Source: CADCTB01 sp035494015 (GTDB lineage Bacteria; Actinomycetota; Acidimicrobiia; Acidimicrobiales; AC-14). From it: a stretch of 45,410 nucleotides of DNA. Shown here one piece after another: positions 33,430 to 41,800 of the stretch. The notes under the pieces were generated by a model, which was given only the letters and a program-made list of their open reading frames with translations, ran no database searches and was not told where the DNA came from. Made by a program: the position numbers and the translations under genes. The stretch lies in the NCBI GenBank assembly GCA_035494015.1, contig DATJHJ010000153.1, positions 1 to 45,410 of the forward strand, given 5' to 3'. Positions within the stretch are counted from its first letter, which is position 1. Each line of letters begins with the position of its first letter.

Positions 33430-34236
33430 GCAGACTTGGCTCCTCCTCCCGAAAACGGTGCCCTGCTCGACCTGGCCGAACGGGTGGCCACCCAGGCGGG
33501 CGAGCTCCTGCTGGCCGGGCTGGCCGGCCTCCGGGTCGACGTACGCACCAAGTCCAGCGGCACCGACATGGTCAGCGAGATGGACCGGGCCTCGGAGACG
33601 CTGATCGTGGAGGGCATCCTGGCCGAGCGCCCCGACGACGGCATCCTGGGCGAGGAGGGCTCCTCCCGGCCCGGCACCAGCGGGGTCCGCTGGGTCATCG
33701 ACCCCCTCGACGGGACCACCAACTACCTGTACCGCCACCCCACCTGGGCCGTGTCGGTGGCCGCCGAGGTCGACGGGCGGGTGGAGGCGGGCGTCGTGGC
33801 CGCCCCCGGCCTGGGCGAGGTGTTCAGCGCGGCGCGCGACAAGGGGGCGTGGCTGAACGGCGCGCCCATCGCCGTCTCGGGCGGCGACTCGCTGGCGTCC
33901 GCCCTGGTCGGGACGGGCTTCGGCTACGTGGCCGAGCGCCGGGCCCGCCAGGCCGCCGTGCTCCCCCGGCTCCTCCCCGCCGTCCGGGACATCCGCCGAA
34001 ACGGGGTGGCGTCCCTGGACCTGTGCTGGGTGGCGTGCGCCCGCCTCGACGCCTACTTCGAGTACGGCGGCCAGCCGTGGGACGTGGCCGCCGGGCTCCT
34101 CATCGCCACCGAGGCCGGGGCCCGGGCGTCCTCGATCGACGGCGGGCCGCCCGTCCCCCACTCGGTCCTGGTGGCCACCCCCGCCGTGTTCGACCCCCTG
34201 CTCGCCCTGCTGATCGAGGCCGGGGCCGCCCTCTAG
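33427..34236 (+). CDS. Inositol monophosphatase family protein
   Basis: A 269-residue Mg-dependent sugar/inositol phosphatase. The family signatures are ILGEEGS (metal ligand Glu), WVIDPLDGTTNYLYRHPTWAV (DPLDGT, residues about 96-101) and GQPWDVAAGLLIATEAGA at the C-terminus. Substrates could be inositol-1-phosphate, fructose-1,6-bisphosphate or histidinol phosphate; the motifs do not separate these. ATG 33427 is the conventional start. The leaderless box suggests that TTG 33436 (three codons later) may be the real one. Its start is only 9 bp from the divergent ltaE start. Confidence 0.9.
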   Translation: MADLAPPPENGALLDLAERVATQAGELLLAGLAGLRVDVRTKSSGTDMVSEMDRASETLIVEGILAERPDDGILGEEGSSRPGTSGVRWVIDPLDGTTNYLYRHPTWAVSVAAEVDGRVEAGVVAAPGLGEVFSAARDKGAWLNGAPIAVSGGDSLASALVGTGFGYVAERRARQAAVLPRLLPAVRDIRRNGVASLDLCWVACARLDAYFEYGGQPWDVAAGLLIATEAGARASSIDGGPPVPHSVLVATPAVFDPLLALLIEAGAAL

Positions 34237-34237
34237 A

Positions 34238-35014
34238 TCAGGTGGCGGGGTCCCACCACAGGGTGACGACCTCGCCGGCCAGGTCCGGCTCCGGACCGAG
34301 CAGTGCCGCGATCTCGGCGTCCCGCTCGGCCGGGAGGCACAGGTACTTGCGCACCGACGCCACCCGCACCGCGGGGTCGGCCCACCGAGCGGCGCGGGGC
34401 GAGCGTTCGACGTTCGGCTCGATCCCCGCCTCGGCCAGCGCCTCTGCGGCGTCGTCGGCGGTGGGCCCTTCCGGCCGCTCCAGGTCCCAGAAGTGGCGCC
34501 ACAGGTCGTTGACCCCGAAGCGCGGGTGCCGGCCGGTGAGCTCCATCACCACCCGGCGGCGGGCGTGGGCCGACAGCTCGCGGGCGAAGGCGCCGATCCC
34601 GGGGACGTTGTAGGCCACGTGGTTGCACACGACCACGTCGGCCACCGGCGCCCGGGACGCGTCGTCGGGCCACCGGCCGTGGATGGCCCGGTGGTCCACG
34701 CCCATCTCGGTCGCCCGGGCCGAGAAAGCGGCCAGGAGATCCTCGCCGAGGTCGAACCCGACGACGCAGGCGGCCTTCGGGACGAGGGCCAGCCCGGCCG
34801 CCCCGCCGCCGCAGCCGACGTCGAGCACGGTCCCGCCCTCGGGTACCGCCTCCCGGGCCCGCCGGCGCGAGGGGGTGTCGGGCCCGAAGTCGGCGGGGGC
34901 GGTGAACAGGGCGGGCGAGAACGTCCACGGCGACTCGGGCGCCTGGGCCAGGATCTCGTCGGGGATGGCCCACTCGGCCAGCTGCGTGGCCCAGCGCTCG
35001 GCCGCGGTCGTCAC
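34238..35014 (-). CDS. SAM-dependent class I methyltransferase
   Basis: A 258-residue methyltransferase. Motif I is GTVLDVGCGGGAAGLALVP, followed by VVGFDLGEDLLAAFSARA and the post-motif acidic region VADVVVCNHVAYNVPGI. An N-terminal helical cap (AERWATQLAEWAIPDEIL) and the C-terminal VASVRKYLCLPAERDAEI complete it. The methyl acceptor is unknown. GTG 35014 is 7 nt after TAGGGT, a clear leaderless layout. It is convergent, 1 bp apart, with the phosphatase gene. Confidence 0.87.
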   Translation of the reverse strand: MTTAAERWATQLAEWAIPDEILAQAPESPWTFSPALFTAPADFGPDTPSRRRAREAVPEGGTVLDVGCGGGAAGLALVPKAACVVGFDLGEDLLAAFSARATEMGVDHRAIHGRWPDDASRAPVADVVVCNHVAYNVPGIGAFARELSAHARRRVVMELTGRHPRFGVNDLWRHFWDLERPEGPTADDAAEALAEAGIEPNVERSPRAARWADPAVRVASVRKYLCLPAERDAEIAALLGPEPDLAGEVVTLWWDPAT

Positions 35015-35021
35015 GGCCGGG

Positions 35022-35027
35022 ACCCTA
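35022..35027 (-). promoter_or_regulatory. -10 box of the methyltransferase gene (leaderless)
   Basis: Minus-strand TAGGGT, 7 nt, then GTG 35014. Confidence 0.5.
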
Positions 35028-35038
35028 CCGGCCCACGT

Positions 35039-35500
35039 TCAGGACCGGACGACCACCGTGCCCGCGGCCTTGTCGTGCAGGCCGCGCCGGCGGGGATCCA
35101 GCAGGATCGAGCCCACCACGACCAGGCTCACCACCAGGCCGAGGACGGGCAGCTGGCCCAGTCCCTCCGAGACCAGCCAGCGCACGACGGACCGGCGCCA
35201 CCCCGGGAGGCCGCCCTCGCCGTCCACGACCACCCGGGTCCCCACGGCCAGCTTGCCGGCGGTCTGGCCGAACAGGGCGGTGGGGACGATGGTGTAGACG
35301 GCGGCGAAGACCAGCAGGGCCGCGGCCCAGCCGGGCGGGATGCGGAGCTCCTGCACGTCGTCGAAGCGGATGACCCCGAAAAGCAACGGGACCACGACCA
35401 CCATGCTGGTCAGCAGGCCGTCGACCAGCACCCCGCCCAGCCGCTGGGGCAGGCTGGCCAGGGCGACCGCCTGCTCGACGGGCAGCCCGGCGTCGCTCAC
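35039..35500 (-). CDS. RDD family membrane protein
   Basis: A 153-residue membrane protein. The sequence ASLPQRLGGVLVDGLLTSMVVVVP matches the RDD start (Arg and Asp flanking the first membrane segment). GQTAGKLAVGTRVVVDGEGG lies in the middle and GLHDKAAGTVVVRS at the end; both are hallmark RDD segments. Three to four membrane segments are evident. The role is unknown; some RDD proteins transport ions or compatible solutes. The GTG overlaps the pfk stop as GTGA. Confidence 0.88.
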   Translation of the reverse strand: MSDAGLPVEQAVALASLPQRLGGVLVDGLLTSMVVVVPLLFGVIRFDDVQELRIPPGWAAALLVFAAVYTIVPTALFGQTAGKLAVGTRVVVDGEGGLPGWRRSVVRWLVSEGLGQLPVLGLVVSLVVVGSILLDPRRRGLHDKAAGTVVVRS

Positions 35501-36528
35501 CCGAAGAAGACTTCGGCCACGCCGTGGTACAGGGCGGGGTCGACCGTCTTGGCCTTGCCCACCGCCACGGACAGGGGGATGCGCACGATCTCCCCGGCCT
35601 GGAGGGCGACCATCTGGCCCGTCGCCCCCTCGTGGACGGCGTCGATGGCGGCCACCCCGAAGCGGGTGGCCAGGACGCGGTCGAAGGCCGTCGGGGTGCC
35701 GCCCCGCTGCACGTGGCCGAGGATGGTGACCCGGGTCTCGAACCCGGTCCGCTCCTCGATCCCCTTCGCCACCCGGTTGGCGATCCCGCCCAGTCGGACG
35801 TGGCCGAAGGCGTCGAGCTCCTGTGACTGGACCTCCATGGTCCCTTCCGCCGGGGTCGCCCCCTCGGCCACGACGACCAGGGAGGCGAAGCGGCCCCGGT
35901 CGTGGCGGGCCTTGAGGCGGTCGCTGACCTGGTCGATGTCGAACGGCTCCTCGGGGATGAGGATCTCGGCCGCCCCGCCGGCGATGCCGGCCTCGGTGGC
36001 GATCCAGCCCGCGTGGCGGCCCATGACCTCCACGACCATGACCCGGTCGTGGGACTCGGCCGTGGTGTGCAGGCGGTCGATGGCGTCGGTGGCGATCTGG
36101 ACCGCGGTGTCGAACCCGAAGGTCACCTCGGTGCCGGACAGGTCGTTGTCGATCGTCTTGGGCACGCCGACGACCACCAGGCCCTCGGCGGCCAGCTTGT
36201 CGGCCACGCCCAGGGTGTCGTCGCCGCCGATGGCGATGAGGGCGTCGATGCGCTCGGCCCGCAGGTTGTCCAGGGCGGTTTGCGGCCCCCCGTCGACCTT
36301 GTAGGGGTTGGTGCGCGAGGTGCCCAGGATCGTCCCGCCGCGAGGGAGCAGGCCCCGGCACCGCTCGACGTCGAGGGTCATGGTCTGGCGCTCCAGCACC
36401 CCCCGCCACCCGTCGAGGAACCCGACCAGCTCGTCGTCGTACTGGCGCTCGCCCTTGCGCACGACGGCCCGGATGACGGCGTTGAGCCCCGGGCAGTCCC
36501 CTCCCCCGGTCAACATGCCCACGCGCAT
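35497..36528 (-). CDS. 6-phosphofructokinase, probably PPi-dependent
   Basis: A 343-residue phosphofructokinase of the PfkA superfamily (group III type). It shows MRVGMLTGGGDCPGLNAVIR, GTSRTNPYK, the phosphoryl-donor segment IGGDDTLGVADKL, PKTIDNDLSGTEVTFGFDTA with the catalytic Asp of TIDND, VMGRHAGWIA, and the C-terminal LGHVQRGGTPTAFDRVLATR (in pieces). Residue 104 is Asp and residue 124 is Lys, the pair associated with pyrophosphate rather than ATP as donor. ATG 36528 is 6 nt from GGAAGG; ATG 36534 lies too close to it. It is cotranscribed with the RDD gene and divergent from glpK. Confidence 0.92.
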   Translation of the reverse strand: MRVGMLTGGGDCPGLNAVIRAVVRKGERQYDDELVGFLDGWRGVLERQTMTLDVERCRGLLPRGGTILGTSRTNPYKVDGGPQTALDNLRAERIDALIAIGGDDTLGVADKLAAEGLVVVGVPKTIDNDLSGTEVTFGFDTAVQIATDAIDRLHTTAESHDRVMVVEVMGRHAGWIATEAGIAGGAAEILIPEEPFDIDQVSDRLKARHDRGRFASLVVVAEGATPAEGTMEVQSQELDAFGHVRLGGIANRVAKGIEERTGFETRVTILGHVQRGGTPTAFDRVLATRFGVAAIDAVHEGATGQMVALQAGEIVRIPLSVAVGKAKTVDPALYHGVAEVFFG

Positions 36529-36620
36529 CGTCATCCTTCCCCGGCGGGTCCCTAAACCCGCCTCCTCGCCGAGGTGGGGCCCCTTGCCCCACCCGGCGCC
36601 GTTCATGCCACGCTACCGCC

Positions 36621-38126
36621 ATGCCTAACGGCGGCCCTGCGGGCCGCGTGCCTACCCCTCCTCTCGTCATCGCCATCGACGCCGGTACGACGGGCGTGCG
36701 GGCGTTCGCCGTCGACGAGGGCGGCCGGCCCGCGGGCTGGTCCTACCGGGAGCTGACCCAGCACTACCCGCGGCCGGGCTGGGTCGAGCACGACCCGGGC
36801 GAGATCTGGTCGACGGTGCAGGCCACGCTGGCCGAGCTGCGGACGTCGCTCGGCGACCCGCCGGTCGCTGCCATCGGTGTCACCAACCAGCGGGAGACGG
36901 CGGTGGCCTGGGACCGCCGCACCGGCGAGCCCCTCCACCCGGCCATCGTGTGGCAGGACCGGCGCACGGCCGAGCGCTGCACCCGGCTGGAGGACGACGG
37001 CCACCTGCCCCTCGTCCGCCGAGCCACCGGGCTGGTCCTCGATCCCTACTTCTCGGCCTCCAAGTTCTCCTGGATGCTCTCCGAGGGCGGGGTGGCCCCC
37101 GGCCCCCGCCTGGCCCTGGGCACGGTCGACTCGTGGATCCTGTGGAACCTGACCGGCGGCCAGGTCTTCGCCACCGACCCGTCCAACGCCAGCCGGACCA
37201 TGCTCTACGACATCCGCTACGGTTCGTGGTCGACCGAGCTGTGCGACCTGTTCCGGATCCCGGTGTTCGCCCTGCCCGAGGTGCGCCGGACCAGTGGGCG
37301 CTTCGGCGTGACCACTGCCACATCAGGTATCGACGGGATCCCGGTCGGCGCCCTGGTCGGCGACCAGCAGGCCGCCCTGTTCGGCCAGGCCTGCATCGAG
37401 CCGGGCATGGCCAAGAACACCTACGGCACCGGCTCGTTCGTGCTCATGAACGTGGGCGACCGCTGCCCCGATCCGGCCGAGGGCCTGCTGACCACCATCG
37501 CCTGGGCCCTGCCCGGCGCCGCCCCCGTCTACGCCATGGAGGGGGCGATCTTCGCCACCGGCGCGGCCATCACCTGGCTGCGGGACGGGCTCGGCATCAT
37601 CGCCGAGGCCGCCGACATCGGGCCGCTGGCCGAGTCGGTCCGCGACGCCCAGGGTGTGGCCTTCGTGCCCGCCTTCTCGGGCCTGGGCAGCCCGTGGTGG
37701 GACCCGGGGGCCCGGGGGACGATCGTCGGCCTGACCCGGGGCAGCGGCCGGGCCCAGCTGGCCCGGGCCGCGGTGGAGGCCATGGCCTACCAGACGCGCG
37801 ACGTCGTGGAGGCCATGACCGCGGCCACCGGTCGCCCCCTCACCGAGCTGCGGGTCGACGGCGGGGCCTCCGTGCTCGACCTGCTCCTGCAGATCCAGGC
37901 CGACCAGCTGCGGGTCCCGGTGGCCCGGGCCGCGGTCCGGGAGACCACGGCGATGGGCGCCGCCCTGCTCGCCGGGCTGGCCGAGGGGGTGTGGTCGTCG
38001 CCGGAGGAGGTGGCCGGGCTGTGGCGCCGGGACGCCGATTTCAGCCCCCGGGCGCCGCAGTCCGTGGTCGACGACCGCCACGCCACCTGGCGCCGGGCCG
38101 TCGACCGCTCCCGCGGCTGGGCCTAA
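36621..38126 (+). CDS. glpK: Glycerol kinase
   Basis: A 501-residue FGGY-family kinase converting glycerol and ATP to sn-glycerol-3-phosphate. Visible are VIAIDAGTTGVRAFAVDEGG, IGVTNQRETAVAWDRRTG, AIVWQDRRTAERC, FSASKFSWML, GTVDSWILWNLTGG, NASRTMLYDI, GDQQAALFGQ, KNTYGTGSFVLMNVG, FSGLGSPWWDP and ELRVDGGASVLDLLLQIQAD, the full glycerol kinase set. The start may be ATG 36621 or GTG 36648; the extra nine residues are not conserved in the family. No glpF or glpD is adjacent. It is convergent with the ACT gene with a 4-bp overlap. Confidence 0.95.
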   Translation: MPNGGPAGRVPTPPLVIAIDAGTTGVRAFAVDEGGRPAGWSYRELTQHYPRPGWVEHDPGEIWSTVQATLAELRTSLGDPPVAAIGVTNQRETAVAWDRRTGEPLHPAIVWQDRRTAERCTRLEDDGHLPLVRRATGLVLDPYFSASKFSWMLSEGGVAPGPRLALGTVDSWILWNLTGGQVFATDPSNASRTMLYDIRYGSWSTELCDLFRIPVFALPEVRRTSGRFGVTTATSGIDGIPVGALVGDQQAALFGQACIEPGMAKNTYGTGSFVLMNVGDRCPDPAEGLLTTIAWALPGAAPVYAMEGAIFATGAAITWLRDGLGIIAEAADIGPLAESVRDAQGVAFVPAFSGLGSPWWDPGARGTIVGLTRGSGRAQLARAAVEAMAYQTRDVVEAMTAATGRPLTELRVDGGASVLDLLLQIQADQLRVPVARAAVRETTAMGAALLAGLAEGVWSSPEEVAGLWRRDADFSPRAPQSVVDDRHATWRRAVDRSRGWA

Positions 38127-38785
38127 CTCCTCGCCGCCACCGGTTCGGGGACGTTGGCGATCACGTACTGGGCGATGCGGGCCAGGGCGGCCAGCTGGTG
38201 GCGCTCCCGGGCCCGGAAGGGCCGGCCCTGGCGGCCCAGCAGAAGGGCCAGGGACGAGCCGGCCAGGGCGGCCCAGGCCACGTCGTCGGGGCCGCATTCG
38301 CCGGAGCAGACGGCGGCGGAGGACTGGCTGCCGGTGACGAAGGCCACCAGCCAGCCCGGGGGCGGCGGGGCGCCGTGGGAGGCGAGCAGCACCCGCTCGT
38401 CGACGTCGACGACCACGGCCCACTCGGCCCCGAAGTCCCGACGGGCGTGGGCCACCAGCGACGACAGCAGCTCGGGGTACGAGGCCGCGCCGACCAGGAC
38501 GGCGGCCGTCTCCAGGGCGTCGAGGCGGGGATCCACCAGCTCGGCCGGGGCCGGGCGGACGTCCTCCACGTCGACCCCGTCCACCTGGTCGATCTCGGCC
38601 AGCAGCAGCGAGACCAGCCCGGCGTCGGGCAGCTCCACCACCAGCTCGTCGATGGCCCGGCCCGCGCCCCGCTCGAGGATGTCGATGCCGACGACGTCGC
38701 CGCGGACGGCGCCGATGCGGCTCGCTACCTGTCCGAGGGCGCCCGGGCGGTCCGGCACCCACAGCCGCACGACGTAGGTCTGCAT
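38123..38785 (-). CDS. ACT-domain protein with C-terminal GAF-like region
   Basis: A 220-residue protein. Residues 1-75 form an ACT domain (YVVRLWVPDRPGALGQVASRIGAV, then GIDILERGAGRAIDELVVEL). The remainder (about 90-215) has the alpha/beta pattern of a GAF-like module (AAVLVGAASYPELLSSLVAHAR, WAVVVDVDERVLLASHG, HQLAALARIAQYVIANV). ACT domains usually sense amino acids; the output is unknown. ATG 38785 is chosen because TAGGTT lies 7 nt upstream; a longer frame starting at 38794 would begin inside the promoter. Confidence 0.8.
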   Translation of the reverse strand: MQTYVVRLWVPDRPGALGQVASRIGAVRGDVVGIDILERGAGRAIDELVVELPDAGLVSLLLAEIDQVDGVDVEDVRPAPAELVDPRLDALETAAVLVGAASYPELLSSLVAHARRDFGAEWAVVVDVDERVLLASHGAPPPPGWLVAFVTGSQSSAAVCSGECGPDDVAWAALAGSSLALLLGRQGRPFRARERHQLAALARIAQYVIANVPEPVAARS

Positions 38786-38792
38786 GCCGGCC

Positions 38793-38798
38793 AACCTA
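38793..38798 (-). promoter_or_regulatory. -10 box of the ACT protein gene (leaderless)
   Basis: Minus-strand TAGGTT, 7 nt, then ATG 38785. Confidence 0.5.
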
Positions 38799-38860
38799 CG
38801 AGGCGGGGATGAACGGGCTGTTTCGTCCCCGTCACGTTCTGTGAATGGAAGGGTGGACCG

Positions 38861-41800
38861 TCAGGAGCACAGGACCGGCCGCGCCCCCACCCCGGCGTAC
38901 AGGTCCCACTCCTCGGGGCGCAGGTCACGGCCGGCGAGCCGGCAGGCGGTGTCCCGCCAGGCCGCGGGGGCGGGCCAGATCTTGACCCGGCCGTCGTTGG
39001 ACGCCGAGACCGCGGCCCGGTCGCCGGGGAGGAAGGCCACGGCGCGCAGGTCGGCGGGCTGCGGGGACAGGCTGGCCAGCGGGGCCCCGTCCGGCTGCCA
39101 CAGCCGGACGGCCAGGTCCCGGCCGGCGGAGGCCAGGACCGAGCCGTCGGACGTGTAGGCCAGATCCCGGATCTCGGCCCCGTGATCGAGGTCGGGCCCG
39201 GCGTGGTCGAAGTCGGGGGCGCCGTAGCGCCGGATGCGCCCGTCGGCGCCGGCCGCGGCCAGGGTGCGGCCGTCGGGGCTGAAGGTGAGGGCCCGCACTT
39301 CGCTGCCCAGCCTGTCGATCACCCGACCCTTGCCGTCCGCATCCCAGATGCGCACCGTGCCGTCCACCCCGCCGCTGGCCACCAGGGGCAGGGTGGGGTC
39401 GACGGCGACGGCCAGCACGTCGCGGTCGTGGCCCCGCCACGTCGCCACCGGGGTCGTCCCCTTGCTCGGATCCCAGATTCGCACCGTCCCGTCGGCGCCA
39501 CCGCTGACCAGGCGCCCGTCGTTCATGGTGGCCAGGGCCCGGACCACGCCGTCGTGGCCGGTGAGGACGGTCGACTTGCCCGTGCCGCGGTCCCATACCC
39601 GGACCGTGCCGTCGCTGCCGGCCGACGCCAGGCGGTTGCCGGGGCCGGGAAGGACGACGACGGCGAAGACGGGGCCGACGTGGCCGGTCAGCGGGGGCCC
39701 GAGCTTGCCGTCGGGGAGGGACCAGGTCACCACGGTCCCGTTGCGGGCCGCGGCGGCGACGAAGGAGCCGTCGGCGGGGACGGCGAGGTCGAGCACGGAG
39801 TCGTCGACGCCGCCGAGCTCCTGCACCGTGCCGGCCCCCTCCGTCGTCCAGCGCCGGACGGTCGAGTCGTTGCTGGCCGACACCAGGCCCCGGTCGTCGT
39901 CGTAGGCCACGGCCCGCACGTCGCTGCTGTGGCCGAGGTGCTGGCCGACCTGCTGGCCCGTCGCCGGGTCCCAGATCCGCACCCTGCGGTCGGCGCTGGC
40001 CGTCGCCACCCGCGTCCCCGACGGCGAGTAGGCCACGCCGTAGATCTCGGCGTCGTGGGCGAGGATGTCGCGCGACTTCCCGGCGGCCACGTCCCACAGC
40101 CGCAAGGTCCGGTCCCGCCCCACCGCGGCGAGGGTCTTGCCGTCCGGGCTCCAGGCCAGGCCGAAGACGGCGTCGTCCGAGCCTTTGAACGACGTCAGGA
40201 GCTGGGACCCCGAGAAGTCCCAGATCTGGATGGTGCCGAGCCGGCTGCTGACCGCGAACGCCCCGCCGTCGGGCCGCCAGGCGATGTCCCGCAGGTCGGG
40301 CTCGGTGGTCTGGATCGTCTTGGGCGGGGCATTGAGCGCCCGGCTCCACAGGCGGATGGCCCCGTCGGCGCCGGCCCCCGCCAGGAGGTCCCCGTTGGGC
40401 TGCAGGGCCAGGGCCCGGACCGAGATCGGCCCCGCCGGCGCCGTCGAGCCGGCCGGCGGCGGCGCGACCGTGGGCGTGGTGGCCCGGCCACCACCGCCCC
40501 CACCGCCTCCCCCACCGCCGCCGCCCGCCGGGGCGGGCGTGGCCGGCGCGTTCTCCGCCGGCTGCACGGTCTGCACCACGGGCGGGCCGCCGCCCCGAAC
40601 GTCCCACATGCGTACCGTCCCGTCGATCCCCGCCGAGTAGACCCGGCGACCGTCGAGCTCGGCGGCCACGTCGAGGACCTCCCCGTCGTGACCCCGGAGC
40701 ACGACGGGCGGGCTGCCGTCGGGCGGGGCGATCTGCACGGTGGCGTCCAGGCTGCCGCTCACGATCGTGCCGTCGGATTCCACCGCCACCGTGCGCACGT
40801 CGGCGCTGTGCCCGGTGAGCACGGTCGAGGGGTCGATGTCGGCGGCCAGGGCGCTGGCCAGGGCGCTCGAGGCCTCGACGGTGTCGGCCACCGTGTCCCC
40901 GCCCAGGGCCAGGAGGGCGGCGAGGGCCTGGTCGCTGCGGCCCAGGGCGGTCACCGACTCGGCGGCCAGGCGCCGGGAGGTGGCCAGGCGCGTGGCGGTC
41001 TCGGCCCGGCTCGTCTGGCGGTCGGCCCGGCGCAGGTTGACCACGGCGACCGACGCGGCCATCAGCGCCAGGACGCTGAGCACGGCCAGCGACGCGGTGA
41101 TGACCCGCCGGGTCCGGGCCTGGCGGGCGACCCGGGACCGGCTGGCGGTCAGGAACGCACGCTCGCGGTCGTTCAGCCCGTCCAGGTCGCGGTCGTCCCA
41201 GGCCGACAGGCGGGCGCCCCGGTAGAGCAGGCTCTCGTCCCGCCCGCCCTGGTCCCACTCGGTCGCCGCCTCGGTCAGCCGGCGCTCGGCCCGCAGCTCC
41301 TCGCGTTCCTCGTCGATCCACCCCCGGAACTCGGGCCAGCCCCGGATCAACGCCTCGTGGGTGATGTCGACCACCCGCCGGTCCCCCTCCCGGGTGGCGG
41401 TCTCGTCCTGGGCAAAGGTGAGGAGTCGCTCCTGGGCCAGGGCCTCGACGACCTGTTCGACGCTGGCCCGCTCCTCGTCCCGACTGACCAGCTCGTCCAT
41501 GCCCGCCCGCCGCCGGGTGTCCTCGGTCCCCTCGCCCGGCTGCACCAGGCGCAGCAGGGCCCGGCGGGCGATCTGCTGCTGGTCGGGCGGCAGGGCCTGG
41601 TAGACGGCGTTGGCCCGCTTGGCCAGCGCCCCTTCCAGGCGGCCGGCGGCCACGTAGGCCTCCAGGGTCAGCATCCGCCCGCGCCGGCGCTGCCACAGCT
41701 CGTACAGGACGTGCTGCAGCAGCGGGAGACCACCCGGGTGGGCGCCCACGTCGGCCTCGATGGTGTCGAGCAGGCCCGACTCCAGGCCCACGCCCACCCG

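Noticed and set aside
34238..34973. Alternative minus-strand frame within the methyltransferase gene
   Set aside because: It lacks the SAM-binding motif that the chosen frame shows, and the chosen frame has a leaderless promoter.
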